DNA of 13,743 nt from an uncultured Flavihumibacter sp. (GTDB lineage Bacteria; Bacteroidota; Bacteroidia; Chitinophagales; Chitinophagaceae): the NCBI GenBank assembly GCA_946482545.1, contig CAMLRX010000135.1:1-13743 (forward strand). Reading direction: 5' to 3'. A model generated the notes under the pieces. It was not told where the DNA came from. It made no database searches and was given only the letters and a program-made list of their open reading frames with translations. Positions within the stretch are counted from its first letter, which is position 1; the number at the start of each line of letters is the position of its first letter. Made by a program: the position numbers and the translations under genes. Below are positions 1-8,608 of this stretch, in pieces.

Positions 1-186
1 CAGGTGAAGAAAGCCATGATCGGCTCTTCTGAAAAAGTGATCTCTCTTTCCATCTCTGAAAAACTAAATACTTACCAACGGCTGAAAGTAACCGACATCG
101 ACCAGATCGATGTACTCGTAACGGAGCTCACGCCTGAAGATGCTTTGCTGGAACCTTACCGCAACCTGGGTTTAACCGTGTTGTGA
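1..186 (+). CDS. DeoR/GlpR-family transcriptional regulator, C-terminal end (partial)
   Basis: The reading frame is open from the left edge and ends at TGA 184-186, leaving the last 61 residues. The text KKAMIGSSEKVISL, then ISEKLNT, and the ending DALLEPYRNLGLTVL, fits the C-terminal part of the DeoRC sugar-phosphate sensing domain. In this family that domain follows an N-terminal winged helix that binds DNA, and the protein represses sugar or nucleoside catabolic operons when its phosphosugar ligand is absent. The DNA-binding half lies outside the window, so the regulon and ligand cannot be guessed. The start is missing; an internal GTG at 4 or ATG at 16 should not be taken as the start. 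The 3' end overlaps the 3' end of convergent bioA by 15 bases. Confidence 0.8.
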   Translation, partial: QVKKAMIGSSEKVISLSISEKLNTYQRLKVTDIDQIDVLVTELTPEDALLEPYRNLGLTVL

Positions 187-1482
187 TCCATCCAGTTTTT
201 TAAGCAGTGAAAGCATGGTGTCGTAAACCTTCCGCAGTTCTTCCTTCGTGATACAATATGGTGGCATAATGTACAACGTGTTGCCTAACGGCCTCAGGTA
301 AACGCCGAGTAACATTGCTTCTTCTGTAATGTACTGGCCAATGGGGTTCAGGTAACCATCGGGCGCGGAAGAGATGAGTTCAAAAGCGAGAATCGTTCCG
401 CAGATTCTTGGAGAACGGATCACTCCTTTCTGTTCAAACATTTCCAGTTCAGGGATGAACTGTTGGTTCGCTAAGACAATATTCTCTACGGCGGCTAAGG
501 TGTTTTCTTTTTCAAACAGGTCCAGACTCGCCAATGCAGCGGTGCACGCAAGTGGGTTGGCCGTAAAAGAATGCCCGTGGAAGAAAGTGCGCAAAGCATC
601 GTCGTGTACAAAAGCGCTGTACACTTTTTCCGAGCAAACAGTGGCACCCAGGGCCATGGTGCCGCCGGTAAGTCCTTTTGAAAGACAGATGATATCGGGT
701 TTTTCAGCGGCCTGCTCACTGGCGAATAAAGTACCCGTTCTCCCGAAACCCGTCATTACTTCATCGGCGATACAAATGATCTCCTTTTCATGTGCGAGAG
801 AGAGTAGTTGGTTCAGCAGGTCTGCTTCATACATCATAATTCCGCCTGCGCCCTGTACCAGCGGTTCATAAATGAAAGCGGCTATTGCATCTCCCTCATT
901 TTCGAGGAACGCGTGTAACTCGCCGATATTTTCCTGCGTGGGCGTATCTATAAAATCCACTTCCAGCAGCAGGTGGTGAAAAGCCATCGTAAACACACTT
1001 CTTTCACTCACGCTCATAGCACCGAATGTATCGCCATGATAACTATTCCGGAAGGCAAGAATTCTGGTTCGGGCCGGTGCGCCATGTTCCCGTGACTTAT
1101 TCCACCAATACTGAACGGCCATTTTCAATGCCACTTCCGTAGCGGTGGAGCCGTTATCCGAGTAGAATACCTTGCTGAAATTACCCGGAAGCAAAGGAAT
1201 AAGCCTTGCGGCCAACTCAACAGCCGGACGATGCGTGAACCCGGCGAAAATCACCTGCTCCAGCGTAAGTGCCTGGTTATAAATTCTTTCAGCAATATAT
1301 GGGTGAGCGTGCCCATGGACGGTAACCCACCAACTGCTGATGGCATCTACGAAAGGATTGCCCTGTTCATCGAACAGCAGACTGCCTTTTCCACGGGAAA
1401 CAGGCACAATGGGCGCTTTGTTCTTTTGCCGGGAAAAGGGGTGCCATACAAACCGGGCATCAGCTTCCAGAAGGTGTTCCAT
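172..1482 (-). CDS. bioA: Adenosylmethionine-8-amino-7-oxononanoate aminotransferase (DAPA synthase)
   Basis: This cytoplasmic PLP enzyme (class III aminotransferase) makes 7,8-diaminopelargonate from 7-keto-8-aminopelargonate with S-adenosylmethionine as amino donor, in biotin synthesis. The 436-residue length is normal for BioA. Visible features are the WHPF segment near residue 13, the SSWW segment near 49-52, the SYHGDTFGAMS segment at 147-157, IADEV with the PLP-pyridine Asp at 240, and LSKGLTGG with the predicted Schiff-base Lys at 269. The HGHSFTANPLAC segment near 302-313 is also typical. The ATG at 1482 is chosen because the family's conserved N-terminal segment begins within a few residues of it. 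It stands alone here, without other bio genes, and is divergent from the sigma factor gene with 83 bases between starts. Its 3' end overlaps the deoR-type gene by 15 bases. Confidence 0.95.
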   Translation of the reverse strand: MEHLLEADARFVWHPFSRQKNKAPIVPVSRGKGSLLFDEQGNPFVDAISSWWVTVHGHAHPYIAERIYNQALTLEQVIFAGFTHRPAVELAARLIPLLPGNFSKVFYSDNGSTATEVALKMAVQYWWNKSREHGAPARTRILAFRNSYHGDTFGAMSVSERSVFTMAFHHLLLEVDFIDTPTQENIGELHAFLENEGDAIAAFIYEPLVQGAGGIMMYEADLLNQLLSLAHEKEIICIADEVMTGFGRTGTLFASEQAAEKPDIICLSKGLTGGTMALGATVCSEKVYSAFVHDDALRTFFHGHSFTANPLACTAALASLDLFEKENTLAAVENIVLANQQFIPELEMFEQKGVIRSPRICGTILAFELISSAPDGYLNPIGQYITEEAMLLGVYLRPLGNTLYIMPPYCITKEELRKVYDTMLSLLKKLDGSQHG

Positions 1483-1536
1483 CCGGCAAAAATAGGGGAA
1501 TGCAACAAAAACGGACTAGTGCTGCAACGGTTTGGA

Positions 1537-1544
1537 TACCTTTG
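1537..1544 (+). promoter_or_regulatory. Possible -7 box for the sigma/anti-sigma operon
   Basis: TACCTTTG fits the Bacteroidota -7 consensus TAnnTTTG and lies 21 bases before the ATG at 1566, a plausible distance. No TTTG box is present 19 bases upstream, so this is half a promoter by the housekeeping consensus. It could instead be a chance match, or an autoregulated ECF promoter of unknown consensus could be used. Confidence 0.35.
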
Positions 1545-1565
1545 CGGTCAATAGCGGCAGAAATA

Positions 1566-2129
1566 ATGAACGAGCACGCCAAAATGGTTAAAGAATGCCT
1601 GCAGGGAAACCCGGCGGCGCAGCGGCAGTTGTATGAAACTTTTGCCGGACCCATGCTGGGCGTGTGTTACCGTTATACCAAGTCAATGACCGACGCGGAA
1701 GACATATTGCAGGAAGGATTTGTGAAAGTGTACCGCCACCTGGAGCAATACAAATCGGAAGGCGAACTCGGCGCCTGGATCCGCCGCATTATGGTGAATA
1801 CCGCCCTCAATTACCTGAAAAAAAGCAAGAAATACCAATACGATCTTTCCTACGAGGAATTGAACCTGCACCCCGTTTCGTACGACCATCCCACCGTTAA
1901 ACTTCATGCGAAGGAACTGGCGGAACTGGTACGGCAACTGCCTACGGGGTACCAAACAGTGTTCAACCTCCACGCCGTGGAAGGATTTACGCATGTAGAG
2001 ATCGGCGCAATGCTGGGCATCAGTGAAACAACTTCACGTTCACAATACTCCAGGGCACGCGCGTTGCTCATTACATGGCTGGAAAAATATTCAATGGAAT
2101 CTAAACCCCGCTCGTATGCAGGAAAATGA
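1566..2129 (+). CDS. RNA polymerase sigma factor, sigma-70 family, ECF type
   Basis: The 187-residue protein has the two ECF regions. Sigma-2 lies at about residues 22-90, with DAEDILQEGFVKVYRHL (about 43-59) matching the core-binding and -10 recognition helices and WIRRIMVNTALNYL following. Sigma-4 lies at about 115-170, with LPTGYQTVFNLHAVEGF and the helix-turn-helix HVEIGAMLGISETTSRSQ. It should direct RNA polymerase to a small regulon. The frame is open to an ATG at 1500, but 1566 is preferred because the alternative adds 22 residues unlike the family and would span the candidate promoter box. The stop overlaps the start of the next gene by 14 bases, suggesting translational coupling with its likely anti-sigma partner. 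The gene is divergent from bioA. Confidence 0.92.
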   Translation: MNEHAKMVKECLQGNPAAQRQLYETFAGPMLGVCYRYTKSMTDAEDILQEGFVKVYRHLEQYKSEGELGAWIRRIMVNTALNYLKKSKKYQYDLSYEELNLHPVSYDHPTVKLHAKELAELVRQLPTGYQTVFNLHAVEGFTHVEIGAMLGISETTSRSQYSRARALLITWLEKYSMESKPRSYAGK

Positions 2130-3648
2130 ATTTGAGCAACAGGTGCGGCATCAGCTCGAGCAGCTTCAGTTCAAACCTTCCGATGAAGTTTGGCTGAAAG
2201 TGGAACAGGAAATCCGTTCCCGGAAGAGAAGAAGGATCATGTTCTGGATACCCGCTGCCGCAGCCATGCTGGCGCTGAGTTTCGGCGCCTGGTGGTTCAT
2301 TGGTAAAGAAGATGGCGCCGGACAGCAAGCCGGTATCGCTGAAACCCGGGGAGAACAGCGTATTCAGCCAAAAACTGGTGTGGAGAATGGCAATGCTGTG
2401 AAGGTAACTGATGAAGCATCCGCTGCAACAAATGATCTGGCTGTTGTTCCGGAGGAGAAAAATGCTGCTACATCTGAAGGTGTTAGTGCCGAGGATAAGC
2501 GCATTTCAGGAGGAACGGATGTTCCTTCAGCCGGAAAAAAGAAACTGCGGCTTTATCCCGAAAATTCAACCGGTAACACGCCGGCAGCCGGGAAAAAAGA
2601 TGCGGAGAAAAAGGCATCTTCCATGAAGGAACTACTGGAAAATAAAATGCCTAATGGCGCGATTGTTTACAATAGACCTGCTGATGGGAGCGCCGTAAAA
2701 CAGGATCAGGCTATATCCGGGGTGGATGGAGCCAAAATTACTTCATTGCAAAATTTAAAAATAGATGCAGATGAGTTGATCGTTACACCAAAAATAATTT
2801 TACCCCCATTGATTACAGACAAAGAAGAAGTTACGCCGCTACCTGACTTCACAAATATGCTCCTAGGGGAACTGGCTTCTTATTCTACGCCCTACCCAAG
2901 ACAAACAAAGTGGACCTACGGCATTACCGCCTCCGGCGGCGCTTCCTGGCCCGTGTATAACGGCGCATCCGCAGAAAAAAACTTAGTTGCTGACAATACA
3001 TTCGCCGGAAGCGTAGGACTGGCACCCATTATGCGGCCCACGCTGGTTGCCCCTATGGCGCCAGTTGGCGTACGTCCCGCCGCTGAGCCCGGTGCCGCGT
3101 TCAGCTTTACCGCGGGCATATACGGGGGGCGTGAATGGAAGGGCAAATTCGGCGTAAAAGTGGGTACACAATACACACAACTGAATACTGAATACAAAGT
3201 GGGCGACTATGTAAGTTATGCCGGACAGGTGAACCTTGCAGGCGTTAATGCTCCCCTGAGAAGCTACTACCAGAACGGTACCGCATATAATTATACCAGC
3301 AATTACCATTTCCTGGAGTTCCCGGTAGAAGGTTCTTACACCATCAATTCCAGGTCTCGTATGCCCGTATCCGTTACAGCCGGTGGAACAGTGAGTTACC
3401 TGATGAAAACGGACGGACTCCACTATGATAAATTGAACGGCATTTACTACGAAGACATTAATCTCTATAACCGCACACAGGTTTCCCTACAAACAGGGGT
3501 TTCCGTTAAACTATTGGAACGCGGTAAGCAGAGCCTCAGCGCCGGGCCAGTATTCAGGTATAGCCTTACGCCGAACCGTGACAAAGAAATGTTCCAGCAG
3601 GAGCATTTAACCTACCTCGGTTTGCGTGTTGCCTTCGGTTTGCGTTGA
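2116..3648 (+). CDS. Anti-sigma-like protein with one inner-membrane helix, long linker and C-terminal outer-membrane beta-barrel (Dma-like)
   Basis: The 510-residue protein has four parts. Residues 1-40 are a cytoplasmic segment with FKPSDEVWLKVE, a motif I associate with proteins encoded beside ECF sigma factors in this group, ending in RKRRR. Residues 41-63 are a hydrophobic helix with positive-inside flanks. Residues 64-265 are low-complexity and rich in Ala, Gly, Lys and Glu, probably disordered in the periplasm. Residues 266-510 alternate polar and hydrophobic residues with many Tyr, Gly and Phe (for example HFLEFPVEGSY and LTYLGLRVAFGLR), like outer-membrane beta-barrel domains of Bacteroidota. 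No cleavable signal peptide is seen. The start at 2116 is chosen because the 2023 start adds 31 residues read out of frame over the sigma gene. Inference: it binds the co-encoded sigma factor and senses the outer membrane. The 3' end overlaps queG by 42 bases. Confidence 0.8.
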   Translation: MQENEFEQQVRHQLEQLQFKPSDEVWLKVEQEIRSRKRRRIMFWIPAAAAMLALSFGAWWFIGKEDGAGQQAGIAETRGEQRIQPKTGVENGNAVKVTDEASAATNDLAVVPEEKNAATSEGVSAEDKRISGGTDVPSAGKKKLRLYPENSTGNTPAAGKKDAEKKASSMKELLENKMPNGAIVYNRPADGSAVKQDQAISGVDGAKITSLQNLKIDADELIVTPKIILPPLITDKEEVTPLPDFTNMLLGELASYSTPYPRQTKWTYGITASGGASWPVYNGASAEKNLVADNTFAGSVGLAPIMRPTLVAPMAPVGVRPAAEPGAAFSFTAGIYGGREWKGKFGVKVGTQYTQLNTEYKVGDYVSYAGQVNLAGVNAPLRSYYQNGTAYNYTSNYHFLEFPVEGSYTINSRSRMPVSVTAGGTVSYLMKTDGLHYDKLNGIYYEDINLYNRTQVSLQTGVSVKLLERGKQSLSAGPVFRYSLTPNRDKEMFQQEHLTYLGLRVAFGLR

Positions 3649-4584
3649 GGAAGCGGTGATGAACCGAAGGTTCCGTTGTATACCCGCATGCTTACTTCTT
3701 TTTAAGGGGGAGTGCCTGAATATCTTTTTGAATGCGTCTTCTGTAAGGTCAAGCCAAGCCTCCGTGGAGAACCTAGCGATCTCCGGGATAGGTTCGAACG
3801 CAGGCTCGTGGTGTGGGGAGGAAAACCGGTTCCACGGACATACTTCCTGGCAGGTATCACAACCGAACATCCAGTTGTCGAAGTTGCCCGCGTTGCCGGC
3901 GATAAGTTGGTCCTTCAATTCTATCGTGTAATAGGAAATGCATTTGCTGCCATCTACGGTTTTGTCGGGGAGAATGGCTTCGGTAGGACATTCATCAATG
4001 CACCTGGTGCAGGTACCGCAATAATCCTTCGCATAAGGATCATCGTAATCAAGTTCAAGGTCCGTAATCAGTGTGGCGATAAAAAAGTAGGACCCGCTTT
4101 GTTTGCTGATGATGTTGCCGTTCTTTCCGATCCAGCCCAGTCCGGAACGCAGTGCCCAGCTTCTTTCCAGTACCGGCGCTGAATCCACGAATCCTCTTCC
4201 CTGTACTTCACCGATATTATTCCGCATAAGGCTTAACAACTTGTTGAGTTGCGCCCTGATCACTTCGTGGTAATCGGTGCCATACGCGTAGCGGGAAATT
4301 TTCGGCCCGTCGGTTTCCTGTGTTTTTTCAGGATAATAATTTTTCAGAAGGGTGACCACAGACTTTGCGCCCGGAACAAGTTTCCGCGGATCGACCCGTA
4401 AATCGAAATGGTTCTCCATGTACTGCATTGTACCATGGAAGCCTTTGTGGAGCCACTGTTCAAGTCTTCGCGCATCTTCATCCAGCATGGTAGCGCGTGC
4501 GATCCCGCAATAACTGAAACCCAGTTCCCTGGCATATTGTTTTACCAATGTGGTATTGTGGCCGGTATTTGATTCAACGGGCAT
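3607..4584 (-). CDS. queG: Epoxyqueuosine reductase
   Basis: QueG reduces epoxyqueuosine to queuosine in the wobble position of GUN-anticodon tRNAs, using cobalamin and two [4Fe-4S] clusters, in the cytoplasm. The 325-residue product carries GFVDSAPVLER with the presumed proton-donor Asp at 134, and LGWIGKNGN at 149-157. It has two ferredoxin-like cysteine sets: C189, C192, C195, C199 (CGTCTRCIDECP) and C215, C242, C245, C249 (CDTCQEVCPWN). It ends near RNLRFI, as family members do, plus a short TQTE-repeat tail. The ATG at 4584 is preferred over one at 4635, because 4635 lies inside the upstream gene while 4584 is only 4 bases after its stop. Operon with the serine-hydrolase-like gene is likely. 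The tail codes on the strand opposite the end of the beta-barrel gene. Confidence 0.93.
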   Translation of the reverse strand: MPVESNTGHNTTLVKQYARELGFSYCGIARATMLDEDARRLEQWLHKGFHGTMQYMENHFDLRVDPRKLVPGAKSVVTLLKNYYPEKTQETDGPKISRYAYGTDYHEVIRAQLNKLLSLMRNNIGEVQGRGFVDSAPVLERSWALRSGLGWIGKNGNIISKQSGSYFFIATLITDLELDYDDPYAKDYCGTCTRCIDECPTEAILPDKTVDGSKCISYYTIELKDQLIAGNAGNFDNWMFGCDTCQEVCPWNRFSSPHHEPAFEPIPEIARFSTEAWLDLTEDAFKKIFRHSPLKRSKHAGIQRNLRFITASSTQTEGNTQTEVG

Positions 4585-4588
4585 ATTG

Positions 4589-5623
4589 TTAAAGACTGCT
4601 TTCCACCGCGGCACGCAGTTGTTCGAAGAAATCACGTTTCTGTTCCATCAGTCCGCCGCCTTTTGCAATGAGTATACACGCGTATTTTTTTTCGCGGTTC
4701 ATCCAGGGCCAGGTACCGGTAAAAGAAGGACAACTTACGATGGTACCGTTGCCTGCGTTGTCGCGTTCATGAACAAAACCTCCATATCCATAAGCGAAGT
4801 CGCGCATGGCTGCTGGAATGTAAACAATCTTCGCATCACCGAGTTGTGATTTCAGCATCTCGTCAACAGATTCCTTGCTGAGTACTTGTTTGTCTTCGAA
4901 CTTGCCTTCGTTCATCAGCATGGAAAGAAAATTGATGTAATCCTGTGGGGAAGACTTTGCTCCCTCTGCCGGATCAATGGCACCGCCGGTATCATTATTG
5001 AAATTGGTCCCCCGCATTTTTAGCGGACGGGTAATCTTTTCCTGTACCAGGCGATCAAAACCTTTTTTGGAGACTACTTCGGCTATCCTTGCGGCGATGC
5101 TGATCCCGATATCGCCGTAATGAAAGGCTTCACCGGGTTTCTGTAAAATTTCCCGTGCCGCGAAAGCATTTACGGCAGCTTCCAGGTTTTCGAACTTTTT
5201 CTTTTTCAGCAATCCAAGTCCTAAAGTGCCTTCTGTGCCTGTTGTGTTGTTCAGGCAATGGCGCACCGTGATATAGTTTTTCAGGTATTTACTGAATATA
5301 GGAAGGTACTGTACAATGGGCGCATCAAGTTCAATCTTACCTTCTTCTACCAGTTTCATAATTACCGCGGCGCTGATCCATCTTCCCGCACCATCAATAG
5401 GAACTTGTGTTTTGGCCGTGTATTCACCGATCGCTTTCTGGTGCACCACCTTCCCATCTTTCCATACCATCAGCACGGCATTATTGCCCAGGGCTTTCTT
5501 GTTTTTCTCCAGCAGGGCATCCGCTTCATCGAAACCGGATTGTGCTTCCGCAAACTGAAATAATAGCATGAAAACCGCTGTGGTACTGAATAAACGGCAG
5601 ATGGAACGAAAGATTGCTGACAT
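4589..5623 (-). CDS. Exported beta-lactamase/serine-hydrolase-fold protein, probably catalytically inactive
   Basis: The 344-residue product begins with a signal peptide (positively charged start, hydrophobic stretch about 12-24, cleavage likely after AEA at 25-27). The rest matches the class C beta-lactamase / penicillin-binding-protein-like fold: LMVWKDGKVV near the start, ISAAVIMKLVEEGKIELDAP at about 83-102, PGEAFHYGDIG at 163-173, and FTGTWPWMNREKKY at 301-314. Active relatives carry SxxK just before the helix at 83; here the aligned residues are G78, A79, G80, R81, so the nucleophile and general base are both replaced. The second box reads YGD rather than YxN. Cell-envelope or peptide-binding roles are possible, but the substrate is unknown. 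The ATG at 5623 is chosen over the TTG at 5659 because it leads directly into the signal peptide. It lies 4 bases upstream of queG and is divergent from clpB. Confidence 0.82.
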   Translation of the reverse strand: MSAIFRSICRLFSTTAVFMLLFQFAEAQSGFDEADALLEKNKKALGNNAVLMVWKDGKVVHQKAIGEYTAKTQVPIDGAGRWISAAVIMKLVEEGKIELDAPIVQYLPIFSKYLKNYITVRHCLNNTTGTEGTLGLGLLKKKKFENLEAAVNAFAAREILQKPGEAFHYGDIGISIAARIAEVVSKKGFDRLVQEKITRPLKMRGTNFNNDTGGAIDPAEGAKSSPQDYINFLSMLMNEGKFEDKQVLSKESVDEMLKSQLGDAKIVYIPAAMRDFAYGYGGFVHERDNAGNGTIVSCPSFTGTWPWMNREKKYACILIAKGGGLMEQKRDFFEQLRAAVESSL

Positions 5624-5717
5624 AAATTCGCCTGTTTTGCTTTGGATTGGAAATTGCAAATGAAGTTAAAGTTATAAAATGGTTTGAGCCATTGGAAAAA
5701 CAACTTAACAAAAAAAT

Positions 5718-8315
5718 ATGAACCTCAACAATTTTACCATCAAGGCACAGGAAATACTCCAGAAAGCGCAGCAACTCGCGTTCGGGTACGGCAATGTGAA
5801 CATTGAAACCGACCACTTGTTGCTGGCTTTGCTGAAAGAAGAGGATTCGCCTGTTGAATACTTATTGAAGAAGAACAACGTGAACACCACGTTTGTTGCT
5901 GCTAAACTGGAAGAAGCCGTTAACAAATTACCGAAAGCATCCGGAACAGATCCCGCGCAAAATATTAGTCGGGATGCGAACAATGTGTTGCTGCGCGCAG
6001 GTACCGTGCTGAAAACTTTTGGCGATGAGTTTGTGAGTCCGGAGCATATCCTGCTCGCGTTGGTGCAAGGCAGCGACAATACTTCCAAATTGCTGAAAGA
6101 TGCTGGCCTTACTGAAAAAGGACTTGTTGCCGCTATCAAGGACCTCAAAAAAGGAGATACGGTACAGTCGGCCACCCAAACCACCCAATTTAACGCCCTG
6201 AACAAATACGCGCGCAACCTCAACGAGATGGCGCGCCAGGGCAAACTGGACCCCGTGATCGGGAGGGATGAAGAGATCCGCAGAACATTACACATCCTTT
6301 CCCGCAGGTCAAAGAACAACCCGATACTGGTAGGTGAACCCGGTGTAGGTAAAACCGCCATCGCGGAAGGACTCGCCATGCGTATCGTGAATGGTGATGT
6401 GCCGGAGAACCTGAAATCTAAAATAATCTTCGCGCTGGATATGGGGCAACTCATTGCGGGCGCTAAATATAAAGGTGAGTTTGAAGAGCGGTTGAAAGGA
6501 GTGGTGAAGGAAGTGAGTACCAGTGAAGGAGAGATCATTCTTTTCATAGATGAAATTCATACCCTGGTAGGTGCAGGTGGAGGAGATGGCGCCATGGACG
6601 CTGCCAATATCCTGAAACCCGCGCTTGCCCGGGGTGAATTGAGGGCGATAGGCGCCACCACGCTCAATGAATACCAGAAATATTTTGAGAAAGATAAAGC
6701 ACTGGAACGCCGTTTCCAGAAAGTGATGATTGAAGAACCAGGTGTGGAAGATGCCATCTCTATTCTGCGTGGCATCAAGGATAAATATGAAACCCACCAC
6801 CATGTGCGCATCAAAGACGAAGCCATCATCGCCGCGGTGGAACTTTCACACCGTTACATCACCGATCGTTTTCTACCCGACAAGGCGATCGATCTGATTG
6901 ATGAAAGCGCTGCGAAACTTCGCCTCGAAATGAATTCAATGCCGGAAGAACTGGATAAACTGGAAAGGCAGATTCGGCAACTCGAAATTGAAAGAGAAGC
7001 CATCAAGCGGGAAAATGATGAAGATAAACTGAAGGAACTGGCTGTAGAGATAGGCAACCTTTCTGTTGAACGGGATACCCTGAAGGCCAAATGGCAGCAG
7101 GAAAAAGAACTGGTGGAGAAAGTACAGAATGGAAAAGCAGAGATTGAGCAACTGAAAATGGCGGCAGAAAAAGCGGAACGGGAAGGCGATTATGGAAAAG
7201 TGGCGGAGATACGTTACGGAAAAATCAAAGAGAAGGAGCAAGATATTGAGGAAACCGCGAAAGAGCTCTCAGCGATCAGCGAAAATTCCCGTCTGATGAA
7301 AGAAGAAGTGGATGCGGAAGACATTGCTGAAAATGTGGCGAAAGCGACCGGAATTCCCGTTTCCAAAATGATGCAGAGCGAGCGTGAGAAACTGTTGCAC
7401 CTGGAAGAAGAACTGCACAAAAGGGTAGTGGGCCAGGAAGAAGCCATCACTGCGGTAGCGGATGCCATCAGGAGAAGTCGTGCGGGATTACAGGATCCCC
7501 GCAAGCCGATTGGTTCATTCATTTTCCTCGGTACAACTGGTGTAGGTAAAACCGAACTGGCCAAGGCCCTGGCGGAATACCTCTTCGACGATGAGCAGAT
7601 GATGACCCGTATCGACATGAGTGAATACCAGGAAAAACATACCGTAAGCCGTCTCGTTGGTGCACCTCCTGGATATGTTGGATACGATGAAGGTGGTCAG
7701 TTAACTGAGGCTGTTCGCAGAAAACCCTATAGTGTGGTGCTGCTGGATGAAATCGAAAAAGCACACCCTGATGTTTGGAACGTATTGCTCCAGGTGCTGG
7801 ATGATGGTCGCTTAACAGACAATAAAGGACGGGTGGTGAATTTCAGGAACACGATCATCATCATGACCACAAACATGGGCAGTCACCTCATCCAGGAAGC
7901 GTTTGAACACATTACGGAAGAGAACCATGAAGAAGTGGTGGATAAAACGAAGAACGACGTGATGGTCCTGCTGAAGCAGACTGTTCGTCCGGAGTTCCTC
8001 AACCGTGTGGACGAGATCATTATGTTCCAACCACTGCTGAAGAAGCAGATCCGCGGCGTGATACGCATCCAGCTCAACCAGTTGCAGGACCTCGTAGCGC
8101 AGAGCGGCATCCATCTTTCATTCAGTGATTACCTGGTGGATTTTCTATCCGAAAACGGGTTCGATCCGCAGTACGGCGCGCGTCCTTTGAAGCGGCTGAT
8201 TCAGAAGGAGATTGTGAACTCGCTGAGTAAGAAAATCCTCGCGGGTGAAGTGGACAAAACGAAGCCTGTGCTGGTGGATGTGTTTGATAATGTAGTGGTG
8301 TTCAGGAATGAGTAG
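5718..8315 (+). CDS. clpB: ATP-dependent disaggregase ClpB (Hsp100)
   Basis: ClpB threads aggregated proteins through a hexameric ring, working with DnaK. The 865 residues have the full domain order. Two Clp-N repeats lie at about 1-145. The first AAA+ domain has Walker [10 protein letters not shown] (206-214), pore loop KYKGEFE (250-256), Walker B LFIDEIHT (275-282) and Arg fingers at 331-332. A long coiled-coil middle domain at about 405-525 separates ClpB from ClpA and ClpC. The second AAA+ domain has Walker [10 protein letters not shown] (605-613), pore loop GYVGYDEGG (652-660) and Walker [10 protein letters not shown] (673-681). The C-terminal D2-small domain is complete. The start fits the family and has an AT-rich leader typical of Bacteroidota. 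It is transcribed alone and ends at a strong terminator. No CIRCE element or classical heat-shock box was recognised upstream. Confidence 0.98.
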   Translation: MNLNNFTIKAQEILQKAQQLAFGYGNVNIETDHLLLALLKEEDSPVEYLLKKNNVNTTFVAAKLEEAVNKLPKASGTDPAQNISRDANNVLLRAGTVLKTFGDEFVSPEHILLALVQGSDNTSKLLKDAGLTEKGLVAAIKDLKKGDTVQSATQTTQFNALNKYARNLNEMARQGKLDPVIGRDEEIRRTLHILSRRSKNNPILVGEPGVGKTAIAEGLAMRIVNGDVPENLKSKIIFALDMGQLIAGAKYKGEFEERLKGVVKEVSTSEGEIILFIDEIHTLVGAGGGDGAMDAANILKPALARGELRAIGATTLNEYQKYFEKDKALERRFQKVMIEEPGVEDAISILRGIKDKYETHHHVRIKDEAIIAAVELSHRYITDRFLPDKAIDLIDESAAKLRLEMNSMPEELDKLERQIRQLEIEREAIKRENDEDKLKELAVEIGNLSVERDTLKAKWQQEKELVEKVQNGKAEIEQLKMAAEKAEREGDYGKVAEIRYGKIKEKEQDIEETAKELSAISENSRLMKEEVDAEDIAENVAKATGIPVSKMMQSEREKLLHLEEELHKRVVGQEEAITAVADAIRRSRAGLQDPRKPIGSFIFLGTTGVGKTELAKALAEYLFDDEQMMTRIDMSEYQEKHTVSRLVGAPPGYVGYDEGGQLTEAVRRKPYSVVLLDEIEKAHPDVWNVLLQVLDDGRLTDNKGRVVNFRNTIIIMTTNMGSHLIQEAFEHITEENHEEVVDKTKNDVMVLLKQTVRPEFLNRVDEIIMFQPLLKKQIRGVIRIQLNQLQDLVAQSGIHLSFSDYLVDFLSENGFDPQYGARPLKRLIQKEIVNSLSKKILAGEVDKTKPVLVDVFDNVVVFRNE

Positions 8316-8342
8316 GTATGCAAGGCTGATATCAACAATGAG

Positions 8343-8368
8343 GGTAGTCGAAAGACTACCTTTTTTTT
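8343..8368 (+). terminator. Rho-independent terminator of clpB
   Basis: A perfect 7-base-pair stem, GGTAGTC (8343-8349) with GACTACC (8354-8360), is closed by a GAAA tetraloop and followed by eight T residues (8361-8368). It lies 27 bases after the clpB stop codon. Confidence 0.93.
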
Positions 8369-8428
8369 CGCTAAAACGTGGTCTGCTGTATGCTGGGTTC
8401 CGCTGGTGAAGTGTTTTTCTTTGAGATG

Positions 8429-8608
8429 TGGGAGTTAAAACACTGTTTTCGTAATGCTTTTCTATGAAAGTCAGGATTGGTGTGGTTTCGATGCAGTTTG
8501 TTGGGAGGAGAAGGTGGTTAGGGGATGGATACCCGGTGCCACCGACGTTGTTTTCCGGGCAGGAATACCGTTGTTTACACGTTCAGTTGGGAGGAAAACA
8601 CGGTTTTC
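8429..8608. repeat. Cluster of imperfect repeats upstream of the RAYT gene (candidate REP-like elements)
   Basis: GTTGGGAGGA occurs at 8500-8509 and again at 8586-8595. AAAACACTGTTTTC at 8437-8450 recurs with one mismatch at 8595-8608. Both of these 14-mers follow a GGGAG-containing segment, so a composite unit of about 22 bases seems repeated. GAAAAC (8594-8599) and GTTTTC (8603-8608) form an inverted repeat with a 3-base centre. TGTTTTCC (8549-8556) is the inverted partner of GGAAAACA (8593-8600). RAYT proteins in other bacteria act on palindromic repeats of this general kind placed beside their own gene. That these are REP-like targets is inference. Confidence 0.45.

Noticed and set aside
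1487..1494. TATTTTTG on the minus strand as a -7 box for bioA
   Set aside because: It lies only 4 bases before the ATG and has no TTTG box 19 bases upstream. It would need a leaderless transcript, so a chance match in AT-rich sequence is likelier.
2023..2115. Upstream start for the anti-sigma/beta-barrel gene adding 31 residues
   Set aside because: The added stretch overlaps the sigma-4 coding region in another frame and has no similarity to the N-terminus of such proteins. The ATG at 2116 gives the expected short cytoplasmic segment.
5624..5717. Heat-shock operator or shared promoter between clpB and the serine-hydrolase-like gene
   Set aside because: No CIRCE inverted repeat and no TTTG-N19-TAnnTTTG match on either strand. 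Only near-matches such as TTCATTTG were found.
5705..6547. 280-codon open frame on the minus strand inside clpB, and similar long frames opposite clpB, GH63 and bioA
   Set aside because: They are Ser/Phe/Leu-rich translations of the strand opposite well-supported genes, with no recognisable domain. They are codon-bias shadows.
8534..8544. CGGTG-C-CACCG palindrome
   Set aside because: A one-base centre cannot form a hairpin, and no second copy or regulator link was seen, so it is not called as a separate site.
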